DNA from: Chlorobiota bacterium
Lineage (GTDB): Bacteria > Bacteroidota > Ignavibacteria > OLB7
DNA: 64,000 nucleotides
Assembly: GCA_028287785.1 (NCBI GenBank)
Contig: JAQBOZ010000037.1
Span: forward strand, 16,574-80,573
Direction of reading: 5' to 3'
Position 1 is the stretch's first letter; each line of letters opens with the position of its first letter. A program made the translations under genes and the position numbers. Under the pieces are notes generated by a model. It saw only the letters and a list, made by a program, of their open reading frames with translations, was not told the origin of the DNA and did no database searches. Of the stretch, positions 29,701 through 38,456 are shown piece after piece.

Positions 29701-31117
29701 CTATACGAAGTTCAAGCTGACCCTCGGACCTGCCTTCGCCTATGACGATGGTACGAACGATGTTCAGAGCGAGGCCGGCCTTCAGGGCAAGGGTCTGAAC
29801 CTGGTGCCGCCGTCCAATCAGGATGGTGCCGGTGCCAATCCGTTCGGTCCGCTCGGTGGTAGCAGCTCGGGTACCTTCGCGATGCAGTTCCGCATCCTGA
29901 CCCGTGATACCGTCCGTGGCTTCCAGGCATTCTACGCCGGTGCCAACCAGGCACAGGACTTCGTGATGTACTCGATCTACAAGCAGCCGGTTGGCACCAA
30001 CGCCAACAATCCGCCTGCGGGCGCGCCGGTTTCTTCGACGATCACCATGGCTCGCCGTGGAGAGGGAATTCCTGATCCGTTCCTGGCAGTTGCTGGTCGC
30101 AAGTTCAACTTCGATCAGTACGTGACCTATATGCTCGACACCCAGTATGTCGCCGAGCCGGGCCTCTACTTCGCAACCGTTGCCCAGCTGGGTGAAACCG
30201 GTCTGGAGCTTGGTGGCGATGCAAGCCGCATGGGCCAGGTGACGACCATCAACAACCCGCCGCTCAACGGTGGACCTACCGGTGGTATCGGCAACTTCAG
30301 CATCCCGGCTCATACCGAGATGCGCCAGAATCGCTTCTGGTACGAAGTGACGACCGGATCGAGCGGCTGGAATCCGATGATCACGCTGACGAACAACCCT
30401 GGTTATCCGCACCTCAGCTTTGATGGTAAGGTTACCGGCTTCCCGACCTACACCCGTGGTTCGTGGATCCCGATGATCCGTCCGTACTTCGGCATCAAGG
30501 CCAGCTCGGAGTGCCTCGTGGAGCCGGTCGAACTGGCCGACTTCAAGCTGACCACCCTGCCGACGGCTCTTCGCCTCGACTGGCAGACGGCTACCGAGGT
30601 TAACAACCATGGCTTCTACGTCGAGCGTCGCATGAAGGGAAGCGAGACGACCTGGTCGGATATCGCTTTCAAGGCCGGTGCTGGTACCAGCAACCAGGCT
30701 CGTGACTACAGCCATGTGGATCAGAATGTCGCGGTCAACACGACCTATCAGTATCGTCTCCGTCAGGAGGATCGTGATGGATCGGTTACGTACAGCGACA
30801 TCAAGGAAGGACGCATCAATGGTGGCGTGATCACCGGCGAGGCTAACCAGCTCTCGCAGAACACGCCGAACCCGGTCAGCAGCAGCACCCGTATCGCCTT
30901 CTCGGTTCTCGAGAGCGGTAAGGTCAGCCTGCAGATCAACGATGCGTACGGCAACGTTGTCCGCACGTTCGACGTCGAGGCAAAGGCTGGCGAGCAGAAT
31001 GAAGTCGTCTGGGACGGTCTGGATGCCACCGGCACCCGGGTCGCAAACGGCGCCTACATCTACAAGCTCAATGGCAATGGCTTCTCGCTGTCGCGCAAGA
31101 TGACGGTTACCCGCTAA
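26765..31117 (+). CDS. Giant T9SS-exported surface protein (1,450 aa)
   Basis: A 1,450-residue protein with signal peptide (MRRVLVLLCAVAFSLPVAK, cleavage near LFAQG) and AGGAG 8 nt before ATG 26765. The body is beta-rich; residues ~1245-1360 resemble a fibronectin-III-like block (LRLDWQTATEVNNHGFYVE, NTTYQYRLRQEDRDGSVTYS), and the last ~85 residues are a FlgD/T9SS type A sorting domain (NTPNPVSSSTRIAFSVLESG ... GAYIYKLNGNGFSLSRK). Codon use differs from neighbours: Arg is mostly CGT/CGC and Gly GGT/GGC rather than CGG and GGG, which suggests very high expression. Probably an abundant surface, sheath or S-layer-like protein; no enzymatic motif seen. Single-gene unit with its own terminator. 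Confidence 0.85.
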   Translation: MRRVLVLLCAVAFSLPVAKLFAQGEAESKGDDKEVLRQSVDSRGSFPGGPLAKAPLATGYYIVDNDAPAVGPPWVPTWQFIDTTGSEAQFWHRVVSGPNQRNASFWTRPGSSGYEYFRNPNQVSTGPNNTIITDSTDNAFAGPIAIGFPFYFYGRKYDSFYVSTNGLVALTNRRYQYDESGRRVDYEPVFDDTRPKTGNPLTDPTPDDFGYSQVALGGSSRTSGILNPNNAKFTTANTGRPLIAALWDDTELSQFDPIGFRPDDFGKVYWRRDTLGNKLLIYYVNQTMIGVKNIPLLLRQNGVIQRDIRANYQVVLDRIDSTVQINYVQFSGVYKDAQSQVINVQSQAMYRANSTIGVCSYDGEFTNYLTDGEPPGTGAVYVNGSTATPHNSLAIRFKQWKNVVRVNSVSFQVPSRFTPGQYVDLPAGQLVDNYEILLGNSLLGVIRPVGIVQNVSDSIGPVNKTPQPIRFTVVFRIRDLINVTNPPVYQRTAVTDSLWSIRDNTNFPATARKNLDTIKFDPYITNANVPRQVGRFRAEVIALDQSPDGANFAQSWPFDDTTGIRMFGIRRLEAPFIDAFSEYDYSPEDGIIPSVQKWVSIGAQVVDGDARTFNPPPPRGTFGTRNLNSPVLLLDRKDNFQSFYLNDAPGALCGDTIISFPINLSQLVNRPVLLLSYERSGKQGSNGNYDRGFADNQRVGPENAVYTTSKDQLYQAADKMYVEFAEPSPNGIDNIVNIFDISSWRYAPFNDRGASINWGTSSPRWGVFGGGGGSGSDTTGKIIVDEFDAGKDFEFYRAFIPIPARWSKVAPGNKTFRFRIRLEVKSDRNPVGSPSDDDDQFYVDNVMLIEPVKPEVEVTAVRVDWPYTQAPASQARAIPISVKVGNNGTTAATTFGVAMYVTRDPNTQPPGRYNYYRYKSIISIPAGKDYVESFPSWNAQECGSDITPDTLNPITSTNYIIGARIMPQDFDSYNANDESYTKFKLTLGPAFAYDDGTNDVQSEAGLQGKGLNLVPPSNQDGAGANPFGPLGGSSSGTFAMQFRILTRDTVRGFQAFYAGANQAQDFVMYSIYKQPVGTNANNPPAGAPVSSTITMARRGEGIPDPFLAVAGRKFNFDQYVTYMLDTQYVAEPGLYFATVAQLGETGLELGGDASRMGQVTTINNPPLNGGPTGGIGNFSIPAHTEMRQNRFWYEVTTGSSGWNPMITLTNNPGYPHLSFDGKVTGFPTYTRGSWIPMIRPYFGIKASSECLVEPVELADFKLTTLPTALRLDWQTATEVNNHGFYVERRMKGSETTWSDIAFKAGAGTSNQARDYSHVDQNVAVNTTYQYRLRQEDRDGSVTYSDIKEGRINGGVITGEANQLSQNTPNPVSSSTRIAFSVLESGKVSLQINDAYGNVVRTFDVEAKAGEQNEVVWDGLDATGTRVANGAYIYKLNGNGFSLSRKMTVTR

Positions 31118-31147
31118 GCGATTTCGCATAGCGTCATTCGATGACGG

Positions 31148-31190
31148 AAGCCCTCCCGAGCGTAAGGTTCGGGAGGGCTTCGTATTTTAT
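31148..31190 (+). terminator. Strong rho-independent terminator after the giant gene
   Basis: A perfect 12-bp stem AAGCCCTCCCGA/TCGGGAGGGCTT (31148-31159 with 31169-31180), 9-nt loop, followed by CGTATTTTAT. A smaller hairpin CGTCAT-TCG-ATGACG lies just before it (31132-31146). Thirty bases after the stop. Confidence 0.9.
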
Positions 31191-31283
31191 CCCACTTCCC
31201 CGTTCGGGAAGCCATGAACTGTTACCGCGTAAAAGCATGGCGTGCCTTATCATGCCGTCCTCAATCGCGAGGAGTTCCGCTCG

Positions 31284-31466
31284 ATGACCAGAAAAAAAGT
31301 GCTCCTCATAGCCGTGGCAATCATCCTTCTGGGAGGGTTTCAACTCCTCCGCTGGTATGGCAGCCACGAACGCACGGCCGCCATCGGAACGGCGTCCGGG
31401 ATGCTCGCCCTTCTGAGCGGTGTCGCCGTCGGGCTGTATGGGCTGGGAATAAAGAGTAAAGGATGA
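31284..31466 (+). CDS. Small two-helix membrane protein
   Basis: A 60-residue protein with two hydrophobic helices (VLLIAVAIILLGGFQLLRW and ASGMLALLSGVAVGLYGLG). ATG 31284 is chosen because GAGGAG lies 9 nt upstream. It overlaps the purN start by 4 bp and so is coupled to it. No family recognised. Confidence 0.7.
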   Translation: MTRKKVLLIAVAIILLGGFQLLRWYGSHERTAAIGTASGMLALLSGVAVGLYGLGIKSKG

Positions 31467-32101
31467 TGGAACCGATTCGCATTGCCCTGTTCGCCTCCGG
31501 GCAGGGTTCGAATTTCATGGCGATCCACGGGCGCCTCTCCTCGATGGACGATCCCCCCGCGCGGATTGTCCTCTGCGTGAGCAATAATCCCGCCCCCGGC
31601 GCTTTTGAGTATGCGCGCGATCATGGCATCGAGACGCTCCGCCTTTCGCCGAAGATGTTCGAGACCGAAGAGGAATATGGGCGCGCCGGGCTGGCGATGC
31701 TTGCCACGCGCGGGATCGATATGATCGTCCTGGCCGGCTTTATGCGCAAGCTCCCGGAAGCTGTTGTCGACGCCTGTACCGGCAGAATCCTCAATATCCA
31801 TCCCGCCCTGCTGCCGAAGTTCGGTGGCCGGGGAATGTATGGACATCATGTTCACGAAGCTGTGCTGGCGGCGGGGGAAGGGGAGAGCGGCGTGACGGTC
31901 CATCTGGTGGATCGGGAATACGATACCGGCCCGACGATAGCGCAGGCCAGGGTGCCGGTCCTCCCCGACGATACCCCGGAGACGCTTGCCGCGCGGGTGC
32001 TGGCGCTGGAACATCGTCTCTATCCCGACGTGGTGATAGAGCAGGCGCGAAAACTTCTGGCCGAACGGATGCTCCCGCCCGGAGGAGCGATTTGCCAATG
32101 A
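31463..32101 (+). CDS. purN: Phosphoribosylglycinamide formyltransferase (PurN)
   Basis: A 212-residue GAR transformylase, third step of purine synthesis, using 10-formyl-THF. It begins [17 protein letters not shown], the catalytic core is [20 protein letters not shown] (Asn and His), and the conserved Asp is in [16 protein letters not shown]. Normal length. Its ATG overlaps the previous stop, and its own stop overlaps the macro-domain start, so the three genes form an operon. Confidence 0.95.
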   Translation: MMEPIRIALFASGQGSNFMAIHGRLSSMDDPPARIVLCVSNNPAPGAFEYARDHGIETLRLSPKMFETEEEYGRAGLAMLATRGIDMIVLAGFMRKLPEAVVDACTGRILNIHPALLPKFGGRGMYGHHVHEAVLAAGEGESGVTVHLVDREYDTGPTIAQARVPVLPDDTPETLAARVLALEHRLYPDVVIEQARKLLAERMLPPGGAICQ

Positions 32102-32631
32102 TGATCAGCATTATCGAGGGGGATATCACGACGCAGAAGGTGGATGCGATCGTCAACGCCGCCAACTCCTCCCTGCTTGGCGGCGGAGGCGTGGATGGAG
32201 CCATCCACCGGAAGGCGGGCCCGGAGCTGGTGCATGAATGCCGTCTTCTGGGCGGCTGCCGGACCGGAGAGGCGAAGATCACGGGGGGATATCTTCTTCC
32301 CGCGAAGTACGTCATCCATACGGTTGGGCCGGTCTGGAACGGCGGCACGATGAACGAGGATGCGTTGCTGGCCTCATGCTACCGGAATTCATTCGCGATC
32401 GCCAGGGAGAAGGGGCTCCGCTCGATCGCCTTCCCCGCGATCAGCACCGGGATCTATCGGTTTCCGGTGGAGCGTGCGGCGAATATCGTCCGCGACGAAA
32501 CGCTGGCCTTTATGAAAAATCCGGGGAGCGTGAGCGATATCCGCTTTATCTGCTTCGGGCGGGAGACCTGCGATATCTACCGGGATGTCCTTGCGGATCT
32601 GACCAGCGATCACGAGGATATCGATCATTAA
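32098..32631 (+). CDS. Macro-domain ADP-ribose hydrolase (MacroD type)
   Basis: A 177-residue stand-alone macro domain. Motifs: [20 protein letters not shown] followed by [38 protein letters not shown] and [17 protein letters not shown]. MacroD-type enzymes cleave O-acetyl-ADP-ribose and remove ADP-ribose from acidic residues. The start ATG overlaps the purN stop (ATGA). No sirtuin or ADP-ribosyltransferase is adjacent; linkage to purine and queuosine genes looks like an operon convenience rather than a dedicated pathway. Confidence 0.9.
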   Translation: MMISIIEGDITTQKVDAIVNAANSSLLGGGGVDGAIHRKAGPELVHECRLLGGCRTGEAKITGGYLLPAKYVIHTVGPVWNGGTMNEDALLASCYRNSFAIAREKGLRSIAFPAISTGIYRFPVERAANIVRDETLAFMKNPGSVSDIRFICFGRETCDIYRDVLADLTSDHEDIDH

Positions 32632-32709
32632 TTCTGAGAACATATGTGCCCGAAAGGGCCTACCTGCACGGGCCGGCGGCCCATCCTATTTATAACGCGA
32701 CCGGCGATT

Positions 32710-33279
32710 ATGGCAACACTGGAAACCTTCCCCAACCCCAAGCGGGACCGGGATTACACGATAACCCACGTCAACCCGGAGTTCACATCGGTCTGCCCGA
32801 TGACCGGCCTCCCGGATTTCGGCACGATCACGATCGAGTATATCCCCGATGCGTTGTGCGTGGAGTTGAAATCGCTCAAGTATTATTTCCTCGATTTCCG
32901 CAACAAGGGGATCTTCTACGAAGCGCTGACCAATGCGATTCTGGATGATATGGTGGATCTTCTCGATCCCCGCTATATCAAGGTGACGGGCGATTTCTCC
33001 ACACGCGGCGGCCTCCATTCGATGGTGGAGGTGGAGCACTACGGTCGTCATGGCGAAATCACCGGCGCGCGCGCAACCGCGACGGCAAACCCGCTGGCCG
33101 ATGAGCTGGAGATACGGGCGCTGGAGGATATCCAGGAGATCGCCGAGATCGTCGGAAACGTCGATGATCCCGCGGTGATCGAGGGGTTGATCGATCGGAT
33201 AACGAATGAGCCGGATGCCGGGAAGGATGAGCCGGCGAAGGACCAGGGAGAGACCGACGAGACAAATGCCAATGACTGA
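32710..33279 (+). CDS. queF: NADPH-dependent preQ0 reductase QueF
   Basis: A 189-residue type I QueF that reduces the nitrile of 7-cyano-7-deazaguanine to preQ1. The catalytic Cys lies in TSVCPMTGLPDFGTITIEY, followed by ELKSLKYYFLDFRNKGIFYE and the GDFSTRGGLHSMVEVE strand. ATG 32710 (MATLETFPNPKRDRDY) is the family start. It carries a ~60-residue acidic C-terminal extension (from about residue 130) beyond usual type I length; its function is unknown. The 3' end overlaps queD. Confidence 0.9.
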   Translation: MATLETFPNPKRDRDYTITHVNPEFTSVCPMTGLPDFGTITIEYIPDALCVELKSLKYYFLDFRNKGIFYEALTNAILDDMVDLLDPRYIKVTGDFSTRGGLHSMVEVEHYGRHGEITGARATATANPLADELEIRALEDIQEIAEIVGNVDDPAVIEGLIDRITNEPDAGKDEPAKDQGETDETNAND

Positions 33280-33742
33280 GCAGACTGACAGGACAACGCG
33301 CATCGCCAAGGATTTTCACTGGGAGATGGGGCACCGCCTCCCGTTTCATGGCGGCGGCTGCAGAAATATCCACGGCCATTCCTACCGGATGCGGGTGGTG
33401 ATCGATGGCCTGCTTGATGATCATGGGATGGTGATCGATTATTTCGATCTGAAGGAGATCGTGGACCCGCTGGTGGAACTGATCGATCATTCATTTCTCT
33501 GCGATGATCACGACCGGGAGATGCTGGCCTTCTTTGCCGCCAACCCTCTCAAGCATGTCGTGGTGCCGTTCCTGACCACCGCCGAGAATCTGGCGGCCTG
33601 GATGCTCGGCGAAATCGCCGGGCGCCTTACATCCTACAGCCATCTTACGGCGTTGACCGTGCGGATTCACGAAACCGAGCGGACCTATGCCGAGTGCGGC
33701 ATGACGTTGCAGCGCGGCCGGCATTCATCAGAGCATCAATAG
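33266..33742 (+). CDS. queD: 6-carboxytetrahydropterin synthase QueD
   Basis: A 158-residue PTPS-fold protein. Zn ligands are visible: the His of HWEMGHRLPF and HGHSYRMRV (two His), with the catalytic Cys in GGGCRNIHGHSY. DYFDLKEIVDPLVELIDHSF and TAENLAAWMLGEI are conserved. QueD makes 6-carboxytetrahydropterin from dihydroneopterin triphosphate in the deazaguanine pathway. Start could be 33266 or 33272; both lie inside the queF tail, which overlaps in another frame. Confidence 0.9.
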   Translation: MPMTEQTDRTTRIAKDFHWEMGHRLPFHGGGCRNIHGHSYRMRVVIDGLLDDHGMVIDYFDLKEIVDPLVELIDHSFLCDDHDREMLAFFAANPLKHVVVPFLTTAENLAAWMLGEIAGRLTSYSHLTALTVRIHETERTYAECGMTLQRGRHSSEHQ

Positions 33743-33746
33743 TACC

Positions 33747-34448
33747 ATGACTTCAATCTCTCCTCCCAGCGATCCGAACCGCGCGGTCGTTCTCGTCAGT
33801 GGCGGCATGGATAGCTGCGCCGTCGCCGCGATCATGCAATCGCAGGGGTACGAGCTGAACGTTCTTCACACGAACTACGGTCAGCGAACCGAGCGGAAGG
33901 AGCTGGAATGCTTCCATGCGCTGGCCGGACACTTCGACGCGACGCGGAAGCTGGTGGTGGATATCCGGCACCTGGCGATGATCGGCGGCTCCAGCCTGAC
34001 CGACCGGGATATCGAGGTGACGCCGGCGGCGCTTGAATCCAGGGAGGTTCCATCCAGCTATGTCCCGTTCCGCAACGCGAACATTCTCGCCATCGCCGTA
34101 AGCTGGGCGGAGACGATCGGCGCCGGGGCGATAGCGATCGGCGCGGTGGAGGAGGATTCCAGCGGATACCCGGATTGCCGGCAGGTGTTCTACGATGCGT
34201 TTCAGAGGACGGTGGATCTGGGGACGCGACCGGAAACGGAGATCAGGCTGATGACGCCCGTGATCACCATGTCGAAGGAGGAAATTGTGGCAACCGGCCT
34301 GCGTCTGAACGCGCCGTTCGGTCTGACCTGGTCCTGCTACACGCGCGAAGACCTCGCGTGCGGCCAATGCGATAGTTGCGCCCTGCGGCTGCGAGGATTT
34401 CAGCGCGCCGGCGCGACCGATCCTCTTCCCTATGCGGGAGGAGCCTGA
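33747..34448 (+). CDS. queC: 7-cyano-7-deazaguanine synthase QueC
   Basis: A 233-residue ATP-dependent PP-loop enzyme that converts CDG to preQ0. The loop is VVLVSGGMDSCAVAAI; the Zn-binding Cys cluster is in CYTREDLACGQCDSCALRL; substrate region YVPFRNANILAIAVSWAETI. Four bases after queD. With QueF and QueD it supplies three queuosine steps; QueE, GTP cyclohydrolase and Tgt are not in the window. Confidence 0.95.
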   Translation: MTSISPPSDPNRAVVLVSGGMDSCAVAAIMQSQGYELNVLHTNYGQRTERKELECFHALAGHFDATRKLVVDIRHLAMIGGSSLTDRDIEVTPAALESREVPSSYVPFRNANILAIAVSWAETIGAGAIAIGAVEEDSSGYPDCRQVFYDAFQRTVDLGTRPETEIRLMTPVITMSKEEIVATGLRLNAPFGLTWSCYTREDLACGQCDSCALRLRGFQRAGATDPLPYAGGA

Positions 34449-34479
34449 GCGAGCTTCACGTATCCGTAAAGAAATTCCG

Positions 34480-37400
34480 TTACGTGGCCCGATCGGCATC
34501 GCTCCGTTCGGGCCGCTCCGTTTTCAATCCCACCAGCCCGACACGGCAGACCGACTGATACTCGCACCCGCGGCAGACCTCGTTGACATCGCGCGTGGTA
34601 ACGTGATAGACGCCGGTCGCGATCCCATCCACATATCCGGCCGCGTTCGCGAACACCTCATCAATGATCAGTTGAAGCTCCTCCACCGTTTCAGGATCGT
34701 TTGCGCTGCGACGGAGATCGATCACATCCTTCTTCAGCTCGTTCGGAACGAAGATCGCCGTCGTCTTGGTATCGACATTGCGCGCGTCGAGACGATAGTA
34801 GATCCCGCCGACCGGCTTCACGCGATCGAGCGGCATCCCGTAATGGGCGGCCAGCTTGTGGCGGATCACCTCCAGATAGATCATCAACTGAAGACTGCTC
34901 CCCTCTCTGATATCCTTCCGCACCGGCGGCGTCCCGGTCTTGTAGTCCGCGACGGCGAAGTAGAGATCATCGCCACGCCGGAACACCTCCACCCTGTCCA
35001 CCGTTCCCTGAACCAGCAGATCGTTCACCTTCACCTCCTCCCCGGAGGAGAGCCGCCCATCCACCGATCCGGTACGCATCCGTCCACCCCCGAAGCTCAC
35101 CTCGAAGAACTCCGGCAGCAACTCCGATTTCTCCGTCTCTGTCCGGTCGACATCCGCCGTGATCCATTGCTCAAGCAATCCTTCAAGCACGCTGCTCCCG
35201 ATCAATCGCTCCTGATCGATCCGCCAGTAGGGATGGTCGAAGACGATGCCGGCGATCTCCTCGGAGGCCAGCTCGCGGGCACGTTCCAACGCCAGATCGC
35301 GCGATGCGGGGCTGATCGGCAGCTCTCCCGCCTCGCGCAGTTCGGTGTAGAGACGGAAGAGGACAGTGTGAAGAAGCAATCCACGTTCGAGCGGCGTCAG
35401 GGAGACATCGTAGGATGCCGGTGAGTTGATGCTCATCACGCGCTTCGCGAAGAACTTGAAGGGACAGCGCGCATAGAGTTCCAGTTGCGAAGCCGAGTAG
35501 CGATTATTCCGTCGTTGCGCCAGGGCTTCCGCCTCATCCGTCGTCAGAGATTCGGTCAGGATGCCGCGATACTCACGGGCAAGCGAGCTGTCATCATCAG
35601 CTTTTGCGCGGTCACGATCGCGCTCGACCGTCGAGGTATGGCGCAGATTGCGGAGCATCGTCTCGGCTCCATCGACGCCGGGAACGGGGGAATTGCTCCA
35701 GAGGGCGGCGCCGGCTTCCTCGGCAAGCGACTCATAGGTGGCGATCGCCGTAAGAAATTCGGCGTGTCGTGGGGGCGTTTCGCCACGTCTGGCGTTATCG
35801 CGCACCACGCGCAGTTCATCCAGCACGATGACGCGGCCGGCCTTCTCCACCGTCGTGATCCGGAGAAAAGCGTCGAGAAAGGAGGAGCGGACCAGCGCGG
35901 TTTCGCCTGAGAAACGGGGATAGGTCAGGATCAGCCTGTCGCGAAATCCGGTAACGGCGGTGTAGAACTCCATCCGCTCCCTTCTAAGCTGGCGTTCCTG
36001 CGCGCCGGGAAGCGGTCGTCCCAGAAACGTTTCAGGGATGTAGGTGCTCGGGAACTCGCCATCGACCAGCCCGCAGACGATCACCACATCGAACTCCAGC
36101 CCGAGCATGCCGGAGATCGGCGTCACCAGCACCCCGAAATCGTGTTTTTCGCGGAGCCTGTACTGAGCGCGGAGCGCGGCGGTGCGGATCTGATCGATAT
36201 AGAAGTCCAGTGGAAATCGTCCATCATCCCTTCGCCGTTCCCCGGTTGTCGGCTCCTTCTCCCTCTCCGCCCGGTTCATCTCGTTCCGCACCTCGAAGAA
36301 CTCCACCATCTCATCCAGCAGGCGGAAGAACGCGCCAAGCGCGCGGGTGTCCCGTTCCATCTCATCGTGAATCCGCTGCCAGTCCTGCGGCGTGCGGGAG
36401 CGGGCATCCAGATCGTGGCGGAGCTTCATGATATTCTCCGGCGCCCGGAGCTTCGCCACCAGCGTTCTGAAGGCGACGCCGAACTCCGTCGGGGTCATTC
36501 TCCTGTCGAATTCATCCAGCGCCCCCTCCAGCGCGCCGATGCTGCTCGCGGCGCGGCGGAGCGTTTCCAGTTCGAGCTGAATCGCGCGCCGGTCATCCTC
36601 ATCGGTCACCGTGGAGAGCCTTGGCGCCAGATAGGAAATCCGCTGCCCGATTCTTCTCCCCCACGTCGCCCGTCCGCGCCGGATGCGGAGCCGCGCGGCG
36701 GCATCGGTCAGCGCGGCGGCATCGACCGCGCCGCCGAAGCTGAGATAGGGGGATGTGATGGCGCGGATCACATCGCGGCGGTCGTAGCCGTTGGCGGGAA
36801 TGGCAAGCGCGGAGATCAGCGCGGTCATCAGCGCATTGCGATCCAGCAGAAACGGCGCGGTGATATTGGCCGGGATGCCATGTCCCGCCAGATGCTCGTG
36901 AAAGAGGCCGGCGTAGGAATCCATGGAGTGGGCGGTGATGCAGATCCGTTCCGGCTGTACCCCCTCATCGATCACCAGCGATTTCACCAGCGCCGCGATC
37001 CCCTGCGCCTCCTCCTCCCGGTTGAAGAGGCCATACATCGTGACCCGGTTGTCGAACGCGGAGTTCTCGATCCTGTCGTCGGTGCGGAACAGGTTCTTCC
37101 GCATATGATGCCTGAACGGCTGCCGTCGGTGTTCCGGGATATCCGTTTTCAACGGGTCCAGATCGAGCGTGCGATATCCCGAGAGGGTGAGATCGCCATG
37201 CACTTTCTCGAAGTTGCCGTAGAGCGGCCCGTTTTCCGCCGCGTAATCGAAATAGATATGGACGCTGAGCCCCGCCACATGGCCGAGCTGCTGGATCATC
37301 TCCAGCTCCGGCGGCGTAAACTCGCTGAACCCGGAGATCAGCAGATGCGTGACATCGGGGAACGCGCCGCGAAAGGTGATATCCCGCTGCTGAAAGAGCC

Positions 37401-37980
37401 CCGTGTTCAGATAGGTCATCTTGCCGGCATGATCCATCCAGTTGCCGCTCAGAAGCCGGAGATATTCGCTGTAGATGTTGTAGAGATCGCGCAGCTTCCC
37501 CAGATCGAAGCCGGGGCTCTCCGCATGTCCCTCCGCAAATTCGATATCGATGCCGAAATGCGACGGCATGATCCCATCAGCGCGGACGCCGTTGATCACC
37601 CGCGTGATCCGTTCCACCACGCCGAGCGAAGGGGAATGTCCCGCCCGCCCGTAATACTCCAGGCTCACATTGCCGATGGCGGTCTGCATCAGCGCAAGCT
37701 GCACTTCCGGGGAGATATCCCGCTGCCGCGGTTGCAGCCTGGAATAGAACTCCGTGGCGAACGAGCCGATGGTATGCACCGGCAGGCGTTCGATAGGCTG
37801 TTTCGTAAGCTCGAAATGCCGTCGCGTCAGCTTCCGTTCCACCTCGCGCACATACCGGCCGGTGGGAAGAAGGAAGATATGGCGCGCCAGCGCACCGCTC
37901 CGGGCGGCGGTCAGCACTACTTCGTTGAAGTCGAGCGACGTGAACTCCGGCTCGGACGTATTGTAGAGAAGCAACGGCAT
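34480..37980 (-). CDS. AddB-like PD-(D/E)XK nuclease with Fe-S cluster site
   Basis: A 1,166-residue protein. The C-terminal third holds a PDDEXK nuclease (YFAVADYKTGTPPVRKDIRE, then LQLMIYLEVIRHKL with the QxxxY motif) and the four Cys of an Fe-S staple: one in YARCPFKFFAKR and three in CRGCEYQSVC (CX2CX5C), as in AddB. The N-terminal part resembles an inactivated helicase domain without a Walker A loop. AddAB processes DNA ends for recombination with Chi recognition. ATG 37980 is chosen over 38121 because the 5' stretch has no similarity. AddA is not adjacent, which is unusual. Confidence 0.82.
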   Translation of the reverse strand: MPLLLYNTSEPEFTSLDFNEVVLTAARSGALARHIFLLPTGRYVREVERKLTRRHFELTKQPIERLPVHTIGSFATEFYSRLQPRQRDISPEVQLALMQTAIGNVSLEYYGRAGHSPSLGVVERITRVINGVRADGIMPSHFGIDIEFAEGHAESPGFDLGKLRDLYNIYSEYLRLLSGNWMDHAGKMTYLNTGLFQQRDITFRGAFPDVTHLLISGFSEFTPPELEMIQQLGHVAGLSVHIYFDYAAENGPLYGNFEKVHGDLTLSGYRTLDLDPLKTDIPEHRRQPFRHHMRKNLFRTDDRIENSAFDNRVTMYGLFNREEEAQGIAALVKSLVIDEGVQPERICITAHSMDSYAGLFHEHLAGHGIPANITAPFLLDRNALMTALISALAIPANGYDRRDVIRAITSPYLSFGGAVDAAALTDAAARLRIRRGRATWGRRIGQRISYLAPRLSTVTDEDDRRAIQLELETLRRAASSIGALEGALDEFDRRMTPTEFGVAFRTLVAKLRAPENIMKLRHDLDARSRTPQDWQRIHDEMERDTRALGAFFRLLDEMVEFFEVRNEMNRAEREKEPTTGERRRDDGRFPLDFYIDQIRTAALRAQYRLREKHDFGVLVTPISGMLGLEFDVVIVCGLVDGEFPSTYIPETFLGRPLPGAQERQLRRERMEFYTAVTGFRDRLILTYPRFSGETALVRSSFLDAFLRITTVEKAGRVIVLDELRVVRDNARRGETPPRHAEFLTAIATYESLAEEAGAALWSNSPVPGVDGAETMLRNLRHTSTVERDRDRAKADDDSSLAREYRGILTESLTTDEAEALAQRRNNRYSASQLELYARCPFKFFAKRVMSINSPASYDVSLTPLERGLLLHTVLFRLYTELREAGELPISPASRDLALERARELASEEIAGIVFDHPYWRIDQERLIGSSVLEGLLEQWITADVDRTETEKSELLPEFFEVSFGGGRMRTGSVDGRLSSGEEVKVNDLLVQGTVDRVEVFRRGDDLYFAVADYKTGTPPVRKDIREGSSLQLMIYLEVIRHKLAAHYGMPLDRVKPVGGIYYRLDARNVDTKTTAIFVPNELKKDVIDLRRSANDPETVEELQLIIDEVFANAAGYVDGIATGVYHVTTRDVNEVCRGCEYQSVCRVGLVGLKTERPERSDADRAT

Positions 37981-38155
37981 ACGGATCGAGAGCGAAATTT
38001 CGGAAAAGAAGATGCCAGCCAGCGCCGCAAGATATGTACGCGGGTGTACACCACCGGCAGGTTCCTCTACTGAAACTCCATCGGCGCGGATCAATAAGAG
38101 GATGTTGTCATGGTGGATCATTGTGGCGGAGCGTTCCGTTGGCCGGCCCTTTCCG

Positions 38156-38356
38156 CTATTGCCGGAACGCGTTGCGGCTCTCCTTCAGCTTTGCGTCGAT
38201 CGCCCGTTTCTTTTTGGCGATGCGAAGCAGCGTATCGGGATCGCCACGGTGCATGCGTCGGCTGACCGCCTGGCGCGACACGCCATCCTCCGCTGCGATC
38301 TCCGAAAGAATTCCCCGATACGGTTTCCGCTGCAGGTCAAGATGATTGGTTTTCAT
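38156..38356 (-). CDS. Small helix-turn-helix DNA-binding protein
   Basis: A 66-residue basic protein with a single HTH, ILSEIAAEDGVSRQAVSRRMHR (about residues 16-37), followed by a basic helix (RIAKKKRAIDAKLKE). It resembles Cro-like or transposase-linked HTH fragments. It is divergent from the LexA-fold regulator at 38457, and four phased TTGWC repeats start 9 bp upstream of its ATG (38356), so it may bind them. A TTG at 38371 is an alternative start. Confidence 0.6.
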   Translation of the reverse strand: MKTNHLDLQRKPYRGILSEIAAEDGVSRQAVSRRMHRGDPDTLLRIAKKKRAIDAKLKESRNAFRQ

Positions 38357-38364
38357 ATATTCAG

Positions 38365-38402
38365 TTGTCAAACTATTGACGAACGGTTGACGTGAGGTTG
38401 AC
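38365..38402. promoter_or_regulatory. Four helically phased TTGWC repeats (operator candidate)
   Basis: TTGTC at 38365-38369, then TTGAC at 38376-38380, 38387-38391 and 38398-38402: four copies exactly 11 bp apart, i.e. one face of the helix, in the 100-bp gap between the divergent HTH and LexA-fold genes. The last copy could also serve as a -35 (TTGACA) for the rightward gene with a TATACC -10 at 38420-38425. Confidence 0.7.
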
Positions 38403-38425
38403 AGTTGTATATGAAATGATATACC
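38398..38425 (+). promoter_or_regulatory. Candidate sigma70-like promoter
   Basis: TTGACA (38398-38403), 16-bp spacer, TATACC (38420-38425), about 32 bp upstream of the ATG at 38457. It overlaps the last phased repeat, so a repressor bound there would block it. Bacteroidota-type consensus is different, so this is tentative. Confidence 0.4.
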
Positions 38426-38456
38426 GCTGTACTCGACCCCGAATATATCATATTAG

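Noticed and set aside
36142..38073. 643-codon plus-strand frame opposite the AddB-like gene
   Set aside because: Antisense shadow; no start signal and no recognisable protein.
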